From: Scybalousia_A sp052170555
Lineage (GTDB): Bacteria > Bacteroidota > Bacteroidia > Bacteroidales > P3
Reading direction: 5' to 3'
Length of the DNA: 64,000 nucleotides
Assembly: GCA_052170555.1 (NCBI GenBank)
Contig: JBQNAI010000003.1
Location: 1-64,000 of the forward strand
Under the pieces are notes generated by a model. It had not been told where the DNA came from. It saw nothing but the letters and a program-made list of their open reading frames with translations, and searched no databases. Positions 26,026 through 34,680 of the stretch are shown here, in pieces (the first letter of the stretch is position 1; the number at the start of each line of letters is the position of its first letter). A program made the position numbers and the translations under genes.

Positions 26026-27032
26026 CAATCAATATTGCGTATATTATATATAGGTAAAGGTATTTTATCACGTAAAGATGATAACAATTTGTCGCTATCT
26101 AATTTATAGCCTTGCGGAGCTACCGGATTTATTGTTATTGCTAACAATTTAGTTTGATGCAAACACAGAATATTCCCGCCGTTCCGTAAGAAATTGTAAG
26201 TGTTCAATTCATTGGAAAATACATGTGTAAAATCCTTTGTTATAAGTGTAAATTTATTTTTATCCTTCTGTGTTGCTATTAGTTCCAGAAGTTTGTCTGT
26301 TATCATGCCCGGTATAAACAAAGTCTTAGAAACGGAAAATATTACGTCTTTATATTTTTGTAACATCAACATTGATGGAATTTTTAGATTCACTAACTCA
26401 TTTTTTTCCGTTATTGCAAAAACTCCTTTTGAGATGTTCAATAATTTTCCTTTCAAATTATCTTCATATTCAGATAATTTGGTCATATCATACATAAATA
26501 GAGTTTTTTGAACAATCTTTTCAATGGAAGCTGATACCACAGCACCGGTAGAAAGTATCATCGCATCGGTGATAGAAGGAGAGGCAAAAGATTTTCTTGA
26601 CAACGCTCCGTCTATCAAACAGATATCGCTTTTTTGTGTCATTATATCTATCAATTCTTTCAGCCTTACACTATCTGTTGGACCTGAAAGCATCACGTTG
26701 CCAAAAGATCTACTACGAGCTGTTACCAATCTACCTAAAGACGTTCCATAATGAGAAATATCTTCAATGGCAGCAATTATTTCTTTCTTAGGATAAAGTT
26801 GTTCTGAGGTAATAAACAAAGAATTAGGGTACAAAAAAACACGTGGTTTGGATGTTTCCGTAACTTGGTCTAGTGTTTCGCCGTCAATACCTATGGAAGT
26901 AACCGAAATTTTCTTATTGTAGTCATTCAAACGACGAATCACATAATTCAAAGCCTCCGTCTTGCCGGCATTTTTATCCATACCGACAAACGATATACTT
27001 TTGTAATTCAACAGACTGTTAATAAAAGGCAT
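26025..27032 (-). CDS. kamB: KamB, subunit of the lysine 5,6-aminomutase reactivase
   Basis: This is a P-loop protein of 335 residues with an N-terminal nucleotide-binding motif GMDKNAGKTEALNYVIRR (residues 17-34) and the downstream segment ICLIDGALSRKSFASP. It lies between kamA and the MutS-like kamC on the same strand and is coupled to kamC by TGATG. This order, together with the family resemblance, supports the KamB call. The protein is thought to help release damaged cobalamin from the mutase. The upstream spacer contains a perfect inverted repeat. Confidence 0.8.
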   Translation of the reverse strand: MPFINSLLNYKSISFVGMDKNAGKTEALNYVIRRLNDYNKKISVTSIGIDGETLDQVTETSKPRVFLYPNSLFITSEQLYPKKEIIAAIEDISHYGTSLGRLVTARSRSFGNVMLSGPTDSVRLKELIDIMTQKSDICLIDGALSRKSFASPSITDAMILSTGAVVSASIEKIVQKTLFMYDMTKLSEYEDNLKGKLLNISKGVFAITEKNELVNLKIPSMLMLQKYKDVIFSVSKTLFIPGMITDKLLELIATQKDKNKFTLITKDFTHVFSNELNTYNFLRNGGNILCLHQTKLLAITINPVAPQGYKLDSDKLLSSLRDKIPLPIYNIRNID

Positions 27033-27139
27033 TTCTTATCTTCAATAGTCCAAACAAATTTCCTTTTCTTTGATTAAAAATGCAACTACCTTGAATTGTT
27101 TTCAAAAAACAATTTCCTAAAGTCTGACTTTATTTCACC

Positions 27140-27174
27140 CAAACGCCGTTTTATCTTCTCAAAAACGGCGTTTG
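27140..27174. repeat. 13-bp perfect inverted repeat between kamA and kamB
   Basis: CAAACGCCGTTTT (27140-27152) and AAAACGGCGTTTG (27162-27174) form a perfect stem with a 9-nt loop. It could stop or slow transcription after kamA, although no T-run follows on the minus strand. Both arms belong to the ACGCCG/ACGGCG word family found in 21-bp phase elsewhere. The sequence just before it (GTCTGACTTTATTTCACCC at 27122) resembles the unit before truA. Confidence 0.7.
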
Positions 27175-27188
27175 ATAATATATATTTA

Positions 27189-28445
27189 TTACCTACGATT
27201 ACGATTTCTTTCGTGGCGTTCCAAATCCTTTGGTTCCATTGCCATACGTTTGTTTTCAAGTAGTGAAAGTACACCTTCTTGCTCCATTTCTTCACCCTTA
27301 AGGAAATCTAAATCGCATTCTCCTGGTGTATAATCCACTGGTTCAGTATAAGTTGTAATAACTCCTTCATAGTTTCTCAATACCACCTTACCTGGTGCTT
27401 GTGAGATAACATATTGTGGCATAACAGGAGTTTTTCCTCCGCCACCAGGTGCATCTATTACAAAAGTCGGAACAGCATATCCGGAAGTATGCCCTCTTAA
27501 AGCTTCCATTATTTCAATTCCTTTGGATACCGTTGTACGGAAATGCTCCAACCCCATACTTAGGTCGCATTGATAGATATAGTATGGGCGAACACGCATA
27601 GCAACCAGTCTTTGTACGAGTTTTCTCATCACTCTTACATCGTCATTTACACTTCTTAGCAAGACGCTTTGATTACCTAGAGGAATACCTGCATCTGCAA
27701 GTTTACTACATGCTTGTTTAGCTTCCTCGGTACATTCATTTGGATGATTGAAATGAGTATTCAACCAAATAGGATGGTATTTTTTTAGCATATTGCATAA
27801 ATTATCAGTAATACGCATAGGACATACTACCGGGGTGCGAGAACCCAAACGAATAATTTCTACATGAGGTATGTCACGTAGTCTTTTTATTATGCTTTCA
27901 AGGAATTCATCATTAACCATAAGGCAATCACCGCCAGAAAGTAGGACATCGCGAATCTGAGGTGTCCTTGCAATGTAATCTATCCCGTTTTGAATACGGT
28001 CTTGTGCAACATTTGCATCATTCTGTCCTGCAAAACGCCTGCGAGTACAGTGCCTGCAATACATAGAACACATATCGGTGATAAGAAATAAACATCTGTC
28101 CGGATAACGATGTGTTATACCCGGAACAGGAGAGTCCTCATCTTCATGAAGAGGGTCTAACAAATCTGCAGGTGCCTGATACGTTTCTTTAATTGTAGGT
28201 ATGGCCTGCAAACGTATGGGATCGTTTGGACTATTAGGGTCAATATGTGATAGGTAATAAGGAGTAATTGCCATTCTCAATGTTTTCAGAGCCGCTTTCA
28301 CTCCTTGCTCTTCATTCTCCGTTAATTTTACGTATTTTTTCAACTCTTCAAGAGTTTCCACCCTATTTTTGACCTGCCAGTGCCAGTCATTCCATTGTTC
28401 GTCTGTAACATTAGGAAACAATTCCCTCCTTCTATCTACTTGCAT
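27189..28445 (-). CDS. kamA: lysine 2,3-aminomutase
   Basis: This is a radical-SAM, PLP-dependent enzyme that converts L-lysine to L-beta-lysine, the first step of lysine fermentation. The Fe-S motif CxxxCxxC is C126, C130 and C133 in DMCSMYCRHCTRRRF. The PLP-binding glycine-rich segment DAPGGGGKTPVMPQY is present. Length (418 residues) matches the clostridial enzyme. KamB and KamC follow on the same strand. A -7 box (TATCTTTG) lies 36 bp upstream, divergent from xseA. Confidence 0.95.
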   Translation of the reverse strand: MQVDRRRELFPNVTDEQWNDWHWQVKNRVETLEELKKYVKLTENEEQGVKAALKTLRMAITPYYLSHIDPNSPNDPIRLQAIPTIKETYQAPADLLDPLHEDEDSPVPGITHRYPDRCLFLITDMCSMYCRHCTRRRFAGQNDANVAQDRIQNGIDYIARTPQIRDVLLSGGDCLMVNDEFLESIIKRLRDIPHVEIIRLGSRTPVVCPMRITDNLCNMLKKYHPIWLNTHFNHPNECTEEAKQACSKLADAGIPLGNQSVLLRSVNDDVRVMRKLVQRLVAMRVRPYYIYQCDLSMGLEHFRTTVSKGIEIMEALRGHTSGYAVPTFVIDAPGGGGKTPVMPQYVISQAPGKVVLRNYEGVITTYTEPVDYTPGECDLDFLKGEEMEQEGVLSLLENKRMAMEPKDLERHERNRNRR

Positions 28446-28481
28446 TTTTATTTTATTTTAATAGTTCCTTATTTTGAGTTG

Positions 28482-28489
28482 CAAAGATA
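28482..28489 (-). promoter_or_regulatory. -7 box of kamA
   Basis: The minus strand reads TATCTTTG, matching TAnnTTTG, with a leader of about 30 nt before the kamA start. Confidence 0.5.
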
Positions 28490-28552
28490 TAAATTTTTCA
28501 TTGAATATTTGCATAAAAATGCCGAAAGACGTAAAAATATTGAAATTATTTG

Positions 28553-28560
28553 TAACTTTG
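28553..28560 (+). promoter_or_regulatory. -7 box of xseA
   Basis: TAACTTTG matches TAnnTTTG and lies 28 bp before ATG 28589. It faces away from the kamA box. Confidence 0.5.
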
Positions 28561-28588
28561 CATAGATTAATCCCATATTGTATGGTAC

Positions 28589-29791
28589 ATGACGGCAGAT
28601 AATTTGTTTGATAACACGTACAAAGAAAATAAAGAGATACTTTCGTTAGTTGAAGTTTTAGATAAATTGAGTGAAAGCGTAAGAACTCAATTTTCACATC
28701 CCTTTTGGTTAAAATGTGAAGTGTCCAAAATCAATCTGTATCCCTATTCGGGTCATGCTTATCCTGAGTTGGTGGAAAAAGATGGGCAAGTAATTGTAGC
28801 ACAGACGAAGGCTATCATATGGAAAAATGATTTTGACAGAATAAATGACAAATTCAGACATATTGTTGGCGAAAATATTAAAGATGGAATTAGTATTATC
28901 TGCCTGGCCCGTATGACTTTCCACTCTCTTTACGGACTTTCTTTAATTATTTCCGATATTGACCCAAATATGACATTGGGTCAATTAGAAAAAGAACGAC
29001 TCAATTGTATTCAACGACTAAAAAATGAGAATATTTTCTCTGTCAACAAAACCAAAAATTTACCTCTGCTACCAAAACGTTTAGCTGTTATTAGTGTTCC
29101 CTCATCCAAGGGATATAATGACTTTATTCAAACTCTAGACAATAAGTCGGATAAATACAAATTCTTTATTCATCTTTTCCCTTCGTTACTTCAAGGAGAC
29201 AATGCAAGTCATCAGATAATAGAAGCCTTGAATGTAATAGAAAAAGTGAAAGAATATTTTGATTGTGTTCTGATTATCAGAGGAGGAGGGGGAGATATCG
29301 GACTTCATTGCTATAATAATTATGAGTTATGTAGGAAAATAGCGACTTTTCCTTTACCTGTGCTAACCGGTATCGGACATTCCACTAATGAAACGGTTGC
29401 CGAAAGCATATCTTTTGAAAATTTTATTACACCTACCGCATTGGCGGAGTTTATGTTGGATAAAATGGAGAGTTTTGACCAAGATATAGAACAAATAAAG
29501 CAAAAGATTAATAGATTGTCTCACATTATTATAAATGAACAAAATAAAAATCTGTCTTATATAAAAAACATCATTGTAATGAATGTAAAAAATATATTGG
29601 AAAAAGAAAAGAATTCTCTAAATAGTGATGTAAAATACATAAAAGCATTAGATCCTATCAATATATTGAAAAAAGGCTATACAATTACTTCAATTGAAGG
29701 ACGTATAATACAATCTATCAATTATATATCAAAAGGAGATAGGATAGAAACAATAACCATGGATGGCAAGTTCTATTCCACAATCGATTAA
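28589..29791 (+). CDS. xseA: exodeoxyribonuclease VII large subunit
   Basis: XseA is the catalytic subunit of exonuclease VII, which degrades single-stranded DNA. The N-terminal OB fold (HPFWLKCEVSKINLYPYSGHAYPELVE) binds DNA. The catalytic region has LAVISVPSSKGYNDF, the glycine-rich IIRGGGGDIGLHCYNNYEL and LTGIGHSTNETVAE, and a coiled coil follows from about residue 290. Length (400 residues) is normal. The small subunit gene follows 14 bp downstream. Confidence 0.94.
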   Translation: MTADNLFDNTYKENKEILSLVEVLDKLSESVRTQFSHPFWLKCEVSKINLYPYSGHAYPELVEKDGQVIVAQTKAIIWKNDFDRINDKFRHIVGENIKDGISIICLARMTFHSLYGLSLIISDIDPNMTLGQLEKERLNCIQRLKNENIFSVNKTKNLPLLPKRLAVISVPSSKGYNDFIQTLDNKSDKYKFFIHLFPSLLQGDNASHQIIEALNVIEKVKEYFDCVLIIRGGGGDIGLHCYNNYELCRKIATFPLPVLTGIGHSTNETVAESISFENFITPTALAEFMLDKMESFDQDIEQIKQKINRLSHIIINEQNKNLSYIKNIIVMNVKNILEKEKNSLNSDVKYIKALDPINILKKGYTITSIEGRIIQSINYISKGDRIETITMDGKFYSTID

Positions 29792-29805
29792 TAACAAATA
29801 AAGAT

Positions 29806-30018
29806 ATGAAAGGCGAAAATTTGAATTATACAGAGGCATACAAGCAACTACAACAAATAATCCTCAAGATGGAATCCTCACAGATGCAAGTCGATGAATT
29901 AAGTGATAATATAAAAAAGGCAACTAATCTTATCCATATTTGCAAAGAAAAACTTACAATTATAGAAAGTGATGTTAATTCATTAATCCAAGATATTGAA
30001 AAACAAAATATTCAATAG
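29806..30018 (+). CDS. xseB: exodeoxyribonuclease VII small subunit
   Basis: This 70-residue helical protein with NYTEAYKQLQQIILKMESS and VDELSDNIKKATNLI matches the XseB pattern. It binds the coiled coil of XseA to form active exonuclease VII. It lies 14 bp behind xseA, and no terminator is seen directly after it. Confidence 0.92.
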   Translation: MKGENLNYTEAYKQLQQIILKMESSQMQVDELSDNIKKATNLIHICKEKLTIIESDVNSLIQDIEKQNIQ

Positions 30019-30159
30019 TTTTACTTATACTAATACATTAACTAATAATATTACTTGTTCAAAACTAAGAAATGTTAAGATAAATATTATAAATAAAGTA
30101 TTCAGATATTAAAAAGATAGAGTAAGTAAACGAAAAAATTAGACACAATGAAAAAAGAT

Positions 30160-30274
30160 AAAAAATAAAGGAGTGCTTACCGTCTCGGCGCCCTCCCTTG
30201 CGATTTATAAAAGGAACATGTCCTTCATAGTTATTAACCCAAAATTTCTTTTTTCTTTTTACAGTGCAAAATTA
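30160..30274 (-). ncRNA. possible small RNA in the xseB downstream region
   Basis: The 744-bp region 30019-30762 holds no recognised gene. A block at about 30177-30235 is clearly richer in G+C than its surroundings. On the minus strand a -7 box TAATTTTG (30274-30267) points into it. A hairpin with arms AAGGA (30211-30215) and TCCTT (30221-30225) lies inside. An open frame without a start codon crosses the block. A structured RNA or a decayed gene are both possible. Confidence 0.35.
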
Positions 30275-30297
30275 CAAACATCCAACAGACCGTACAA

Positions 30298-30319
30298 TAC
30301 TCAAAAATGAGTATATTTG
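30298..30319 (+). promoter_or_regulatory. plus-strand -7 box preceded by a small inverted repeat
   Basis: TATATTTG (30312-30319) matches TAnnTTTG. TACTCA (30298-30303) and TGAGTA (30308-30313) form an inverted repeat that overlaps it. It is divergent from the minus-strand box at 30267-30274. Downstream there is only a 17-codon frame (30340) and the repeat units at 30379-30441. Confidence 0.4.
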
Positions 30320-30378
30320 CGTGTTTGTCTTTTTTGCTTATGAAAATTACATTTTTCTATTGCATTGACACAATAAAA

Positions 30379-30441
30379 GTGAGATATTGGTAAACTCTTT
30401 CTTGAAAAGGATTTACTAATGTGTGATATTGTTTTACTAAA
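30379..30441. repeat. 21-bp-phase repeat units
   Basis: GTGAGATATTG (30379) and GTGTGATATTG (30421) lie 42 bp apart, two units of 21. The sequence AAAATGCCATTTTAATAAT after them resembles AAAACGCCGTTTTATTATA before truA. AAAAGGATTTACTAATGT here matches the reverse complement of 34.69-34.71 kb with one difference. This is a diverged copy of the same family. Confidence 0.5.
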
Positions 30442-30497
30442 ATGCCATTTTAATAATTTCTTATGCCTTAAAATTTTTATGTATCATATTTTTATTT

Positions 30498-30569
30498 AAA
30501 AAAACTTATTATACGACATTTTCATTTTGTAAATAAATATTCCTTTTTCTTATTTAAATAAGTTTTTTT
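30498..30569. repeat. 13-bp inverted repeat with 46-nt spacing
   Basis: AAAAAAACTTATT (30498-30510) and AATAAGTTTTTTT (30557-30569) are perfect inverted copies. The plus-strand right arm ends in seven T residues, so a terminator for plus-strand transcripts is possible, but the loop is long. Confidence 0.4.
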
Positions 30570-30678
30570 ATGAGATTATTATTCAAATATAAAAAAACAA
30601 TACTCAAATCTTGGTATTTGATTTTTTAGGCTTACATCCTAATTTTACTTAAAAGTCAATTAATAATATATAGTTAGC

Positions 30679-30730
30679 AAAAAATACCATCATCTGTATA
30701 TTGGTTTTATAAATCCTCAACAAATGATGG
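30679..30730 (-). terminator. probable terminator of the Tyr/Asn-rich protein gene
   Basis: On the minus strand CCATCAT (30730-30724) can pair with ATGATGG (30693-30687), and the latter is followed by TATTTTTT. The loop of about 30 nt is long, so the call is moderate. Confidence 0.4.
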
Positions 30731-30762
30731 CTAATTAATTTATTCAAATTGGTTATTTACAA

Positions 30763-32184
30763 CTATCTTGAAATATTTCGTTGCAAAGTGCCTTGTTTTT
30801 GAGGTTCTGTATTGATAGTACGAGATGGAAAATTTCTTGATGGGGTATCCGAACGCTTGATAGTACTGTTGAGTTTTTCCCTATTATTATTTTCCGTGTT
30901 ATTATTACTTCTTGCGTTTCTATTGATAGTTGTTGTCCTTTTGGGAGATGCAGGTTGAGAAGTATTGAATGATCTATTAATATTGTTGCTACGATTATTA
31001 ATATTGTTATTACGATTATTAATATTGCTATTATGATTGTTAAAATCATTGCTACGATTATTAAGATTGCTATTATTATCAGGAGTTGCAATCTGACGAT
31101 TAGTGTTGTTATTATTTTGTCGTGTGTTATTTATAGAACGATTTGTAAAGTTAGTACGTGAACTCGTTGGGGTGGTATTGGTATTGTGTCTTTCCATAGT
31201 ACGATTAACACGAGTAGCATCGAATTCCCTATCTATATTTAGTTTTATGTCTTTAATTTCCGAACTTCTCCCTGTAATCTTTACACCGTCTTTTAGTGTA
31301 ATTGAGCTAGGTTTTGCTGTAATTACACGAGATATGCCTCCTGTATTTGAATTTTTTGTTGTGAACGCAGAAGCATTGGCACTGTTTCTCTTTATTACTT
31401 CCGCATTGTCGGATAAGTTAGCATCGGAAAAGGTTATCTTTGGATTATTTTTCTTAAAATCATTTTCCAATATTGTTTTTGAAGGGGTATCTTTCAATAT
31501 TGATATTTCTTTTTGTGAGAAATAGTTATCGGTCGTTATATTGTTATAGGTATTTCTGCCTATTGAAGAATTAGAACCTGTTGTTGAAGAGAAGCCTGTA
31601 CGTCCTGTTTCTCCTCTTCCTAATGCTACTGAAGATGAATTGCGATTACCATAATTGCTATTCACAACTTCATTATATACATTGTCTTTATACCATGAGG
31701 AGTGTAGATTTTGGTGAGGGTCTCTGCGATAATCATGGCTATGCCTTGCACAATAGCGAGCATAATAGCCATCATAGTATCCGTCCATATAACCCGAATA
31801 ATATGCAAATTCATAATTATATCCGTAACGGGCACTCCACCCAAAATAAGTGTAATAAAAAAACTCCCAATAATCATCACAATTATCTATCACATCCAAC
31901 GCATACTCTCTTGCCAATAGTGAATAACGTATTGCATTGCGATAATTTCCATAAAAATACAAATCCTGTGCGTAATTGTTGTAATACATAGCTCTTGACA
32001 CATTATTGGTTTGCCAATAAGAATAATAATATGCTATCTCATAAGCTTGATTGATTATATAAGAAGTTTGCTCTATAGTGTTACGTGCTTGACGTCGAGA
32101 ATACATACCTGCTTGTGTTGAAAGTGAAATCACTGAAAATATTATCACTAAAAATGTTGTGATTATTAGACTTTTTCTTTTCAT
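30763..32184 (-). CDS. secreted Tyr-rich / Asn-Arg-rich low-complexity protein
   Basis: I do not recognise a family. A signal peptide (SLIITTFLVIIFSVISLSTQA) leads into about 130 residues extraordinarily rich in Tyr and Ala/Asn (e.g. GYMDGYYDGYYARY), possibly helical repeats around YNNYAQDLYFYGNYRNAIRY. The second half is disordered and dominated by Asn, Ser, Thr and Arg. It contains five seven-residue repeats of the type NNRSNNI, encoded by the 21-bp array at 30981-31080. The composition suggests an extracellular or periplasmic matrix-like protein, but this is only inference. Confidence 0.7.
   Translation of the reverse strand: MKRKSLIITTFLVIIFSVISLSTQAGMYSRRQARNTIEQTSYIINQAYEIAYYYSYWQTNNVSRAMYYNNYAQDLYFYGNYRNAIRYSLLAREYALDVIDNCDDYWEFFYYTYFGWSARYGYNYEFAYYSGYMDGYYDGYYARYCARHSHDYRRDPHQNLHSSWYKDNVYNEVVNSNYGNRNSSSVALGRGETGRTGFSSTTGSNSSIGRNTYNNITTDNYFSQKEISILKDTPSKTILENDFKKNNPKITFSDANLSDNAEVIKRNSANASAFTTKNSNTGGISRVITAKPSSITLKDGVKITGRSSEIKDIKLNIDREFDATRVNRTMERHNTNTTPTSSRTNFTNRSINNTRQNNNNTNRQIATPDNNSNLNNRSNDFNNHNSNINNRNNNINNRSNNINRSFNTSQPASPKRTTTINRNARSNNNTENNNREKLNSTIKRSDTPSRNFPSRTINTEPQKQGTLQRNISR
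30981..31080. repeat. in-frame 21-bp tandem array inside the Asn-rich gene
   Basis: Units begin at 30981, 31002, 31023 and 31044, with a partial one at 31065, and share TATTGTTGCTACGATTATTA with substitutions. They encode heptads such as NNRSNNI on the minus strand. The period equals that of the intergenic arrays, but the sequence differs. Confidence 0.85.
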
Positions 32185-32263
32185 ATCCGTAATATTTTAT
32201 AATGTTATTAATTTTTTTTGAATATTTCTTATCAAGAAGTACGCCAAACGGCAAATTTTATTC

Positions 32264-32279
32264 TAATTTCGCAAAATTA
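32264..32279. promoter_or_regulatory. overlapping divergent -7 boxes
   Basis: The minus strand reads TAATTTTG (32279-32272) for the Asn-rich gene. The plus strand reads TAATTTCG (32264-32271), one base off consensus, for the glucosaminidase gene. The two boxes abut as a near-palindrome, so polymerase could serve only one direction at a time. Confidence 0.45.
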
Positions 32280-32308
32280 ATTAAAATAAAATCATATACT
32301 ATATACTC

Positions 32309-33088
32309 ATGAAAAGAATTTGCTTATTCATATTCAGTTTTCTCGGATTTGTAATGACCTTTGCCCAAAATAAAAATACAGTTACAGAAAACTACATAAT
32401 AAAATACAGAGACATAGCCATAGCTAATGAACAACAATACGGGATTCCTGCTTGCATTACCTTAGCACAAGGAATCATAGAGTCGGGTAGTGGTCGTAGT
32501 TCTTTATCCAAAGAAAGTAACAACCATTTTGGTATTAAATGTCATAGTACTTGGCAGGGTAAACGTACATATAAAGACGATGACAATAGCAATGATTGTT
32601 TTCGTGTGTATGATTCTGCCGAGGAGTCCTTTAGGGATCATAGTATTTTCTTAACTAAGGGGAAAAGATATGCTTTTCTGTTTGATTTAGATATTAATGA
32701 TTACAAAGGTTGGGCAAACGGACTTAAACAAGCCGGATATGCGACTAACCCCAAGTATCCAGAACTGCTTGTTGGTGTGATAGAGACATACGATTTGCAG
32801 AATGTGAACAACAGGTCTTATTATTTGGTTAAAGATTTGGCAACTGTAGGCAGTAAAGTGTTAGCAAAAAATGAGGATATAAAATCTTCGGATAGCCAAA
32901 TTGAGGATACAAAAACCATCAAACGTAAAAAAACACTTATAGAGCGATTATTCGGTAATACCAAATGGTATCAGCGACTTCATGAGACACCAGAACAACG
33001 CAAACGTAGAGAGATGGACGAACAAATCCAAAGAATGATTGATGAAAAGGATGTCCAACGCAATGATTTTGAAATAGATTTCGAATAA
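32309..33088 (+). CDS. secreted glucosaminidase-domain (GH73) peptidoglycan hydrolase
   Basis: A signal peptide (CLFIFSFLGFVMTFAQ) is followed by a GH73 beta-N-acetylglucosaminidase domain, about residues 30-170. The catalytic Glu is in LAQGIIESGSGRS, and ESNNHFGIKCH and YPELLVGVIETYDL are typical. The enzyme cleaves the glycan strands of peptidoglycan in the periplasm. Many Bacteroidota homologues carry C-terminal LysM repeats; here the last 80 residues are instead a charged, basic tail. It ends at a very strong terminator. Confidence 0.9.
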   Translation: MKRICLFIFSFLGFVMTFAQNKNTVTENYIIKYRDIAIANEQQYGIPACITLAQGIIESGSGRSSLSKESNNHFGIKCHSTWQGKRTYKDDDNSNDCFRVYDSAEESFRDHSIFLTKGKRYAFLFDLDINDYKGWANGLKQAGYATNPKYPELLVGVIETYDLQNVNNRSYYLVKDLATVGSKVLAKNEDIKSSDSQIEDTKTIKRKKTLIERLFGNTKWYQRLHETPEQRKRREMDEQIQRMIDEKDVQRNDFEIDFE

Positions 33089-33093
33089 TATAC

Positions 33094-33153
33094 AAACCAA
33101 AGCATGGGATTTGTTAATTGCTGTGTCAATTAACAAATCCCATGCTTTGGTTT
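33094..33153. terminator. 27-bp perfect-stem bidirectional terminator
   Basis: The left arm 33094-33120 (core CCAAAGCATGGGATTTG) and the right arm 33127-33153 are perfectly complementary over 27 bp with the loop CTGTGT. T-rich sequence follows on the plus strand. It separates two convergent genes. The length without a single mismatch is exceptional for an intrinsic terminator. Confidence 0.85.
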
Positions 33154-33170
33154 TATTTATTGCAGAAATA

Positions 33171-34358
33171 TTACATACTCCGACGTAATATTTCTATGAT
33201 ATCGTCACGAGTAAATTTGAAATAATCTGTAGGATACGTGATTGTACTATTTGCAATATCCTCCAATAAATCTTCTTTTACTCCAAGAACGGAAGAATGC
33301 ATGACAACACCTATTTGCTTCATCCATCTTTCCAAACAATCTATACCCTCCAAGGCTATTTGTTTGTCATTCTTTCCCTGCGGAGCAACATTCCAAACGT
33401 TAACTGCAAATTTTTTGAATTGATGCAATCCTTTATTATCATTTTTACAGATGCCATCTATCAAATATTGATAGTAAGGAATAGAAACCGAGGCAAGAGT
33501 CATTCCGTGCGTTGCATCTGTATGAGCACTTATAGCATGACCTATCATATGTACCATCCAGTCTCCGTTTTTTCCTTTTTTCAGTAAAGTATTCAACGCC
33601 CAAGTAGCAATCCACATGATATTACTTCGCGATTCGTAATCCTCAGGATTCTTAATTGCTATCAAAGAGGAATGGATTAATGATCGCATTAAACCTTCTG
33701 CCAAATAATCTGTGGTGGAGTCATCAAAATTAGAGAAATATTGTTCCATTATATGACTCATTATATCAAAGAATCCAGCAACCATTTGATATGTAGGAAC
33801 AGTGAAGGTAAATTCTGGATTAAGTATTGCAAACTTCGGCATATTTTCTTCTCCAAACACTTTACCTGCTTTGAAATTTTCTTTATGATTAGATATAACT
33901 GATCCCCCATTCATTTCACTGCCAGTACCGACCATAGTCAATACACTACCAACAGGAATAATTTTGCAAGTTGGATTTTTCCCTTCAATATAATAAGTTT
34001 GCCATGGGTCTGTTTCACAATAAGTGGAGGCAGCTACGCCTTTGGCATAGTCTATCGTGCTTCCTCCTCCAACAGCAAGTATCAAATCTACTTTATTCTC
34101 ACGAGCCTTGTGCATTCCTTCATACATTCTTTCAACGGTAGGATTACTCATTACACCACCATCGTCAATAACATTTTTCCCCTCTTTTTCTAAAATGTTA
34201 ATCACGGCATCGTAAATACCATTCTTTTTTATTGACCCTCCACCGTAAGACAACATAATATTGTTGCCATAATTTTTCAATTCTTCTTTAAGAAAACCAA
34301 GACTATCCTTTCCAAAATACAATTTGGTAGGGTTTGAATATTTAAAATTTCCTAACAT
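33171..34358 (-). CDS. iron-containing alcohol dehydrogenase (butanol dehydrogenase-like)
   Basis: This is a group III NAD(P)H-dependent alcohol dehydrogenase of the BDH/YqhD type, reducing aldehydes to alcohols. The nucleotide-binding GGGSTIDYAKG lies near residue 97. Metal ligands are in MSHIMEQYFS and in HMIGHAISAHTDATHGMTLA, which provides the conserved His residues. Length (395 residues) is normal. The gene stands alone, closed by the long terminator. A role in disposing of fermentation electrons is plausible. Confidence 0.9.
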   Translation of the reverse strand: MLGNFKYSNPTKLYFGKDSLGFLKEELKNYGNNIMLSYGGGSIKKNGIYDAVINILEKEGKNVIDDGGVMSNPTVERMYEGMHKARENKVDLILAVGGGSTIDYAKGVAASTYCETDPWQTYYIEGKNPTCKIIPVGSVLTMVGTGSEMNGGSVISNHKENFKAGKVFGEENMPKFAILNPEFTFTVPTYQMVAGFFDIMSHIMEQYFSNFDDSTTDYLAEGLMRSLIHSSLIAIKNPEDYESRSNIMWIATWALNTLLKKGKNGDWMVHMIGHAISAHTDATHGMTLASVSIPYYQYLIDGICKNDNKGLHQFKKFAVNVWNVAPQGKNDKQIALEGIDCLERWMKQIGVVMHSSVLGVKEDLLEDIANSTITYPTDYFKFTRDDIIEILRRSM

Positions 34359-34680
34359 ATTTGTTTGTGTTTTTAGGTTGAACTATCGCAAAGTACGAAT
34401 TTTAAAACATATTTTCAATATCAAAAAAATAAATCGTACAACACTTTGCATTATACTCGGCTTATATGGTTTGTATACGTAAAAAAACTTGTATTTATTG
34501 CAAATATTTTCAGCTTTTATCAAATGCAATTCTTTTTATATGTAATATCTTTATATCAAAAGGTACCACATCCGTATCATCTTTGTTTTTTTAGAATGCA
34601 AACATCCGTATTGTCTTAATTGTATCACATGTTATCTTACTAATTCCCAAAAACAATATGCTAATGTCAAGAAAGAATTT

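Noticed and set aside
30160..30280. Small protein gene across the GC-rich island (NYEGHVPFINRKGG on the minus strand)
   Set aside because: No start codon precedes this frame after the last stop, so it was kept only as a possible RNA or remnant.
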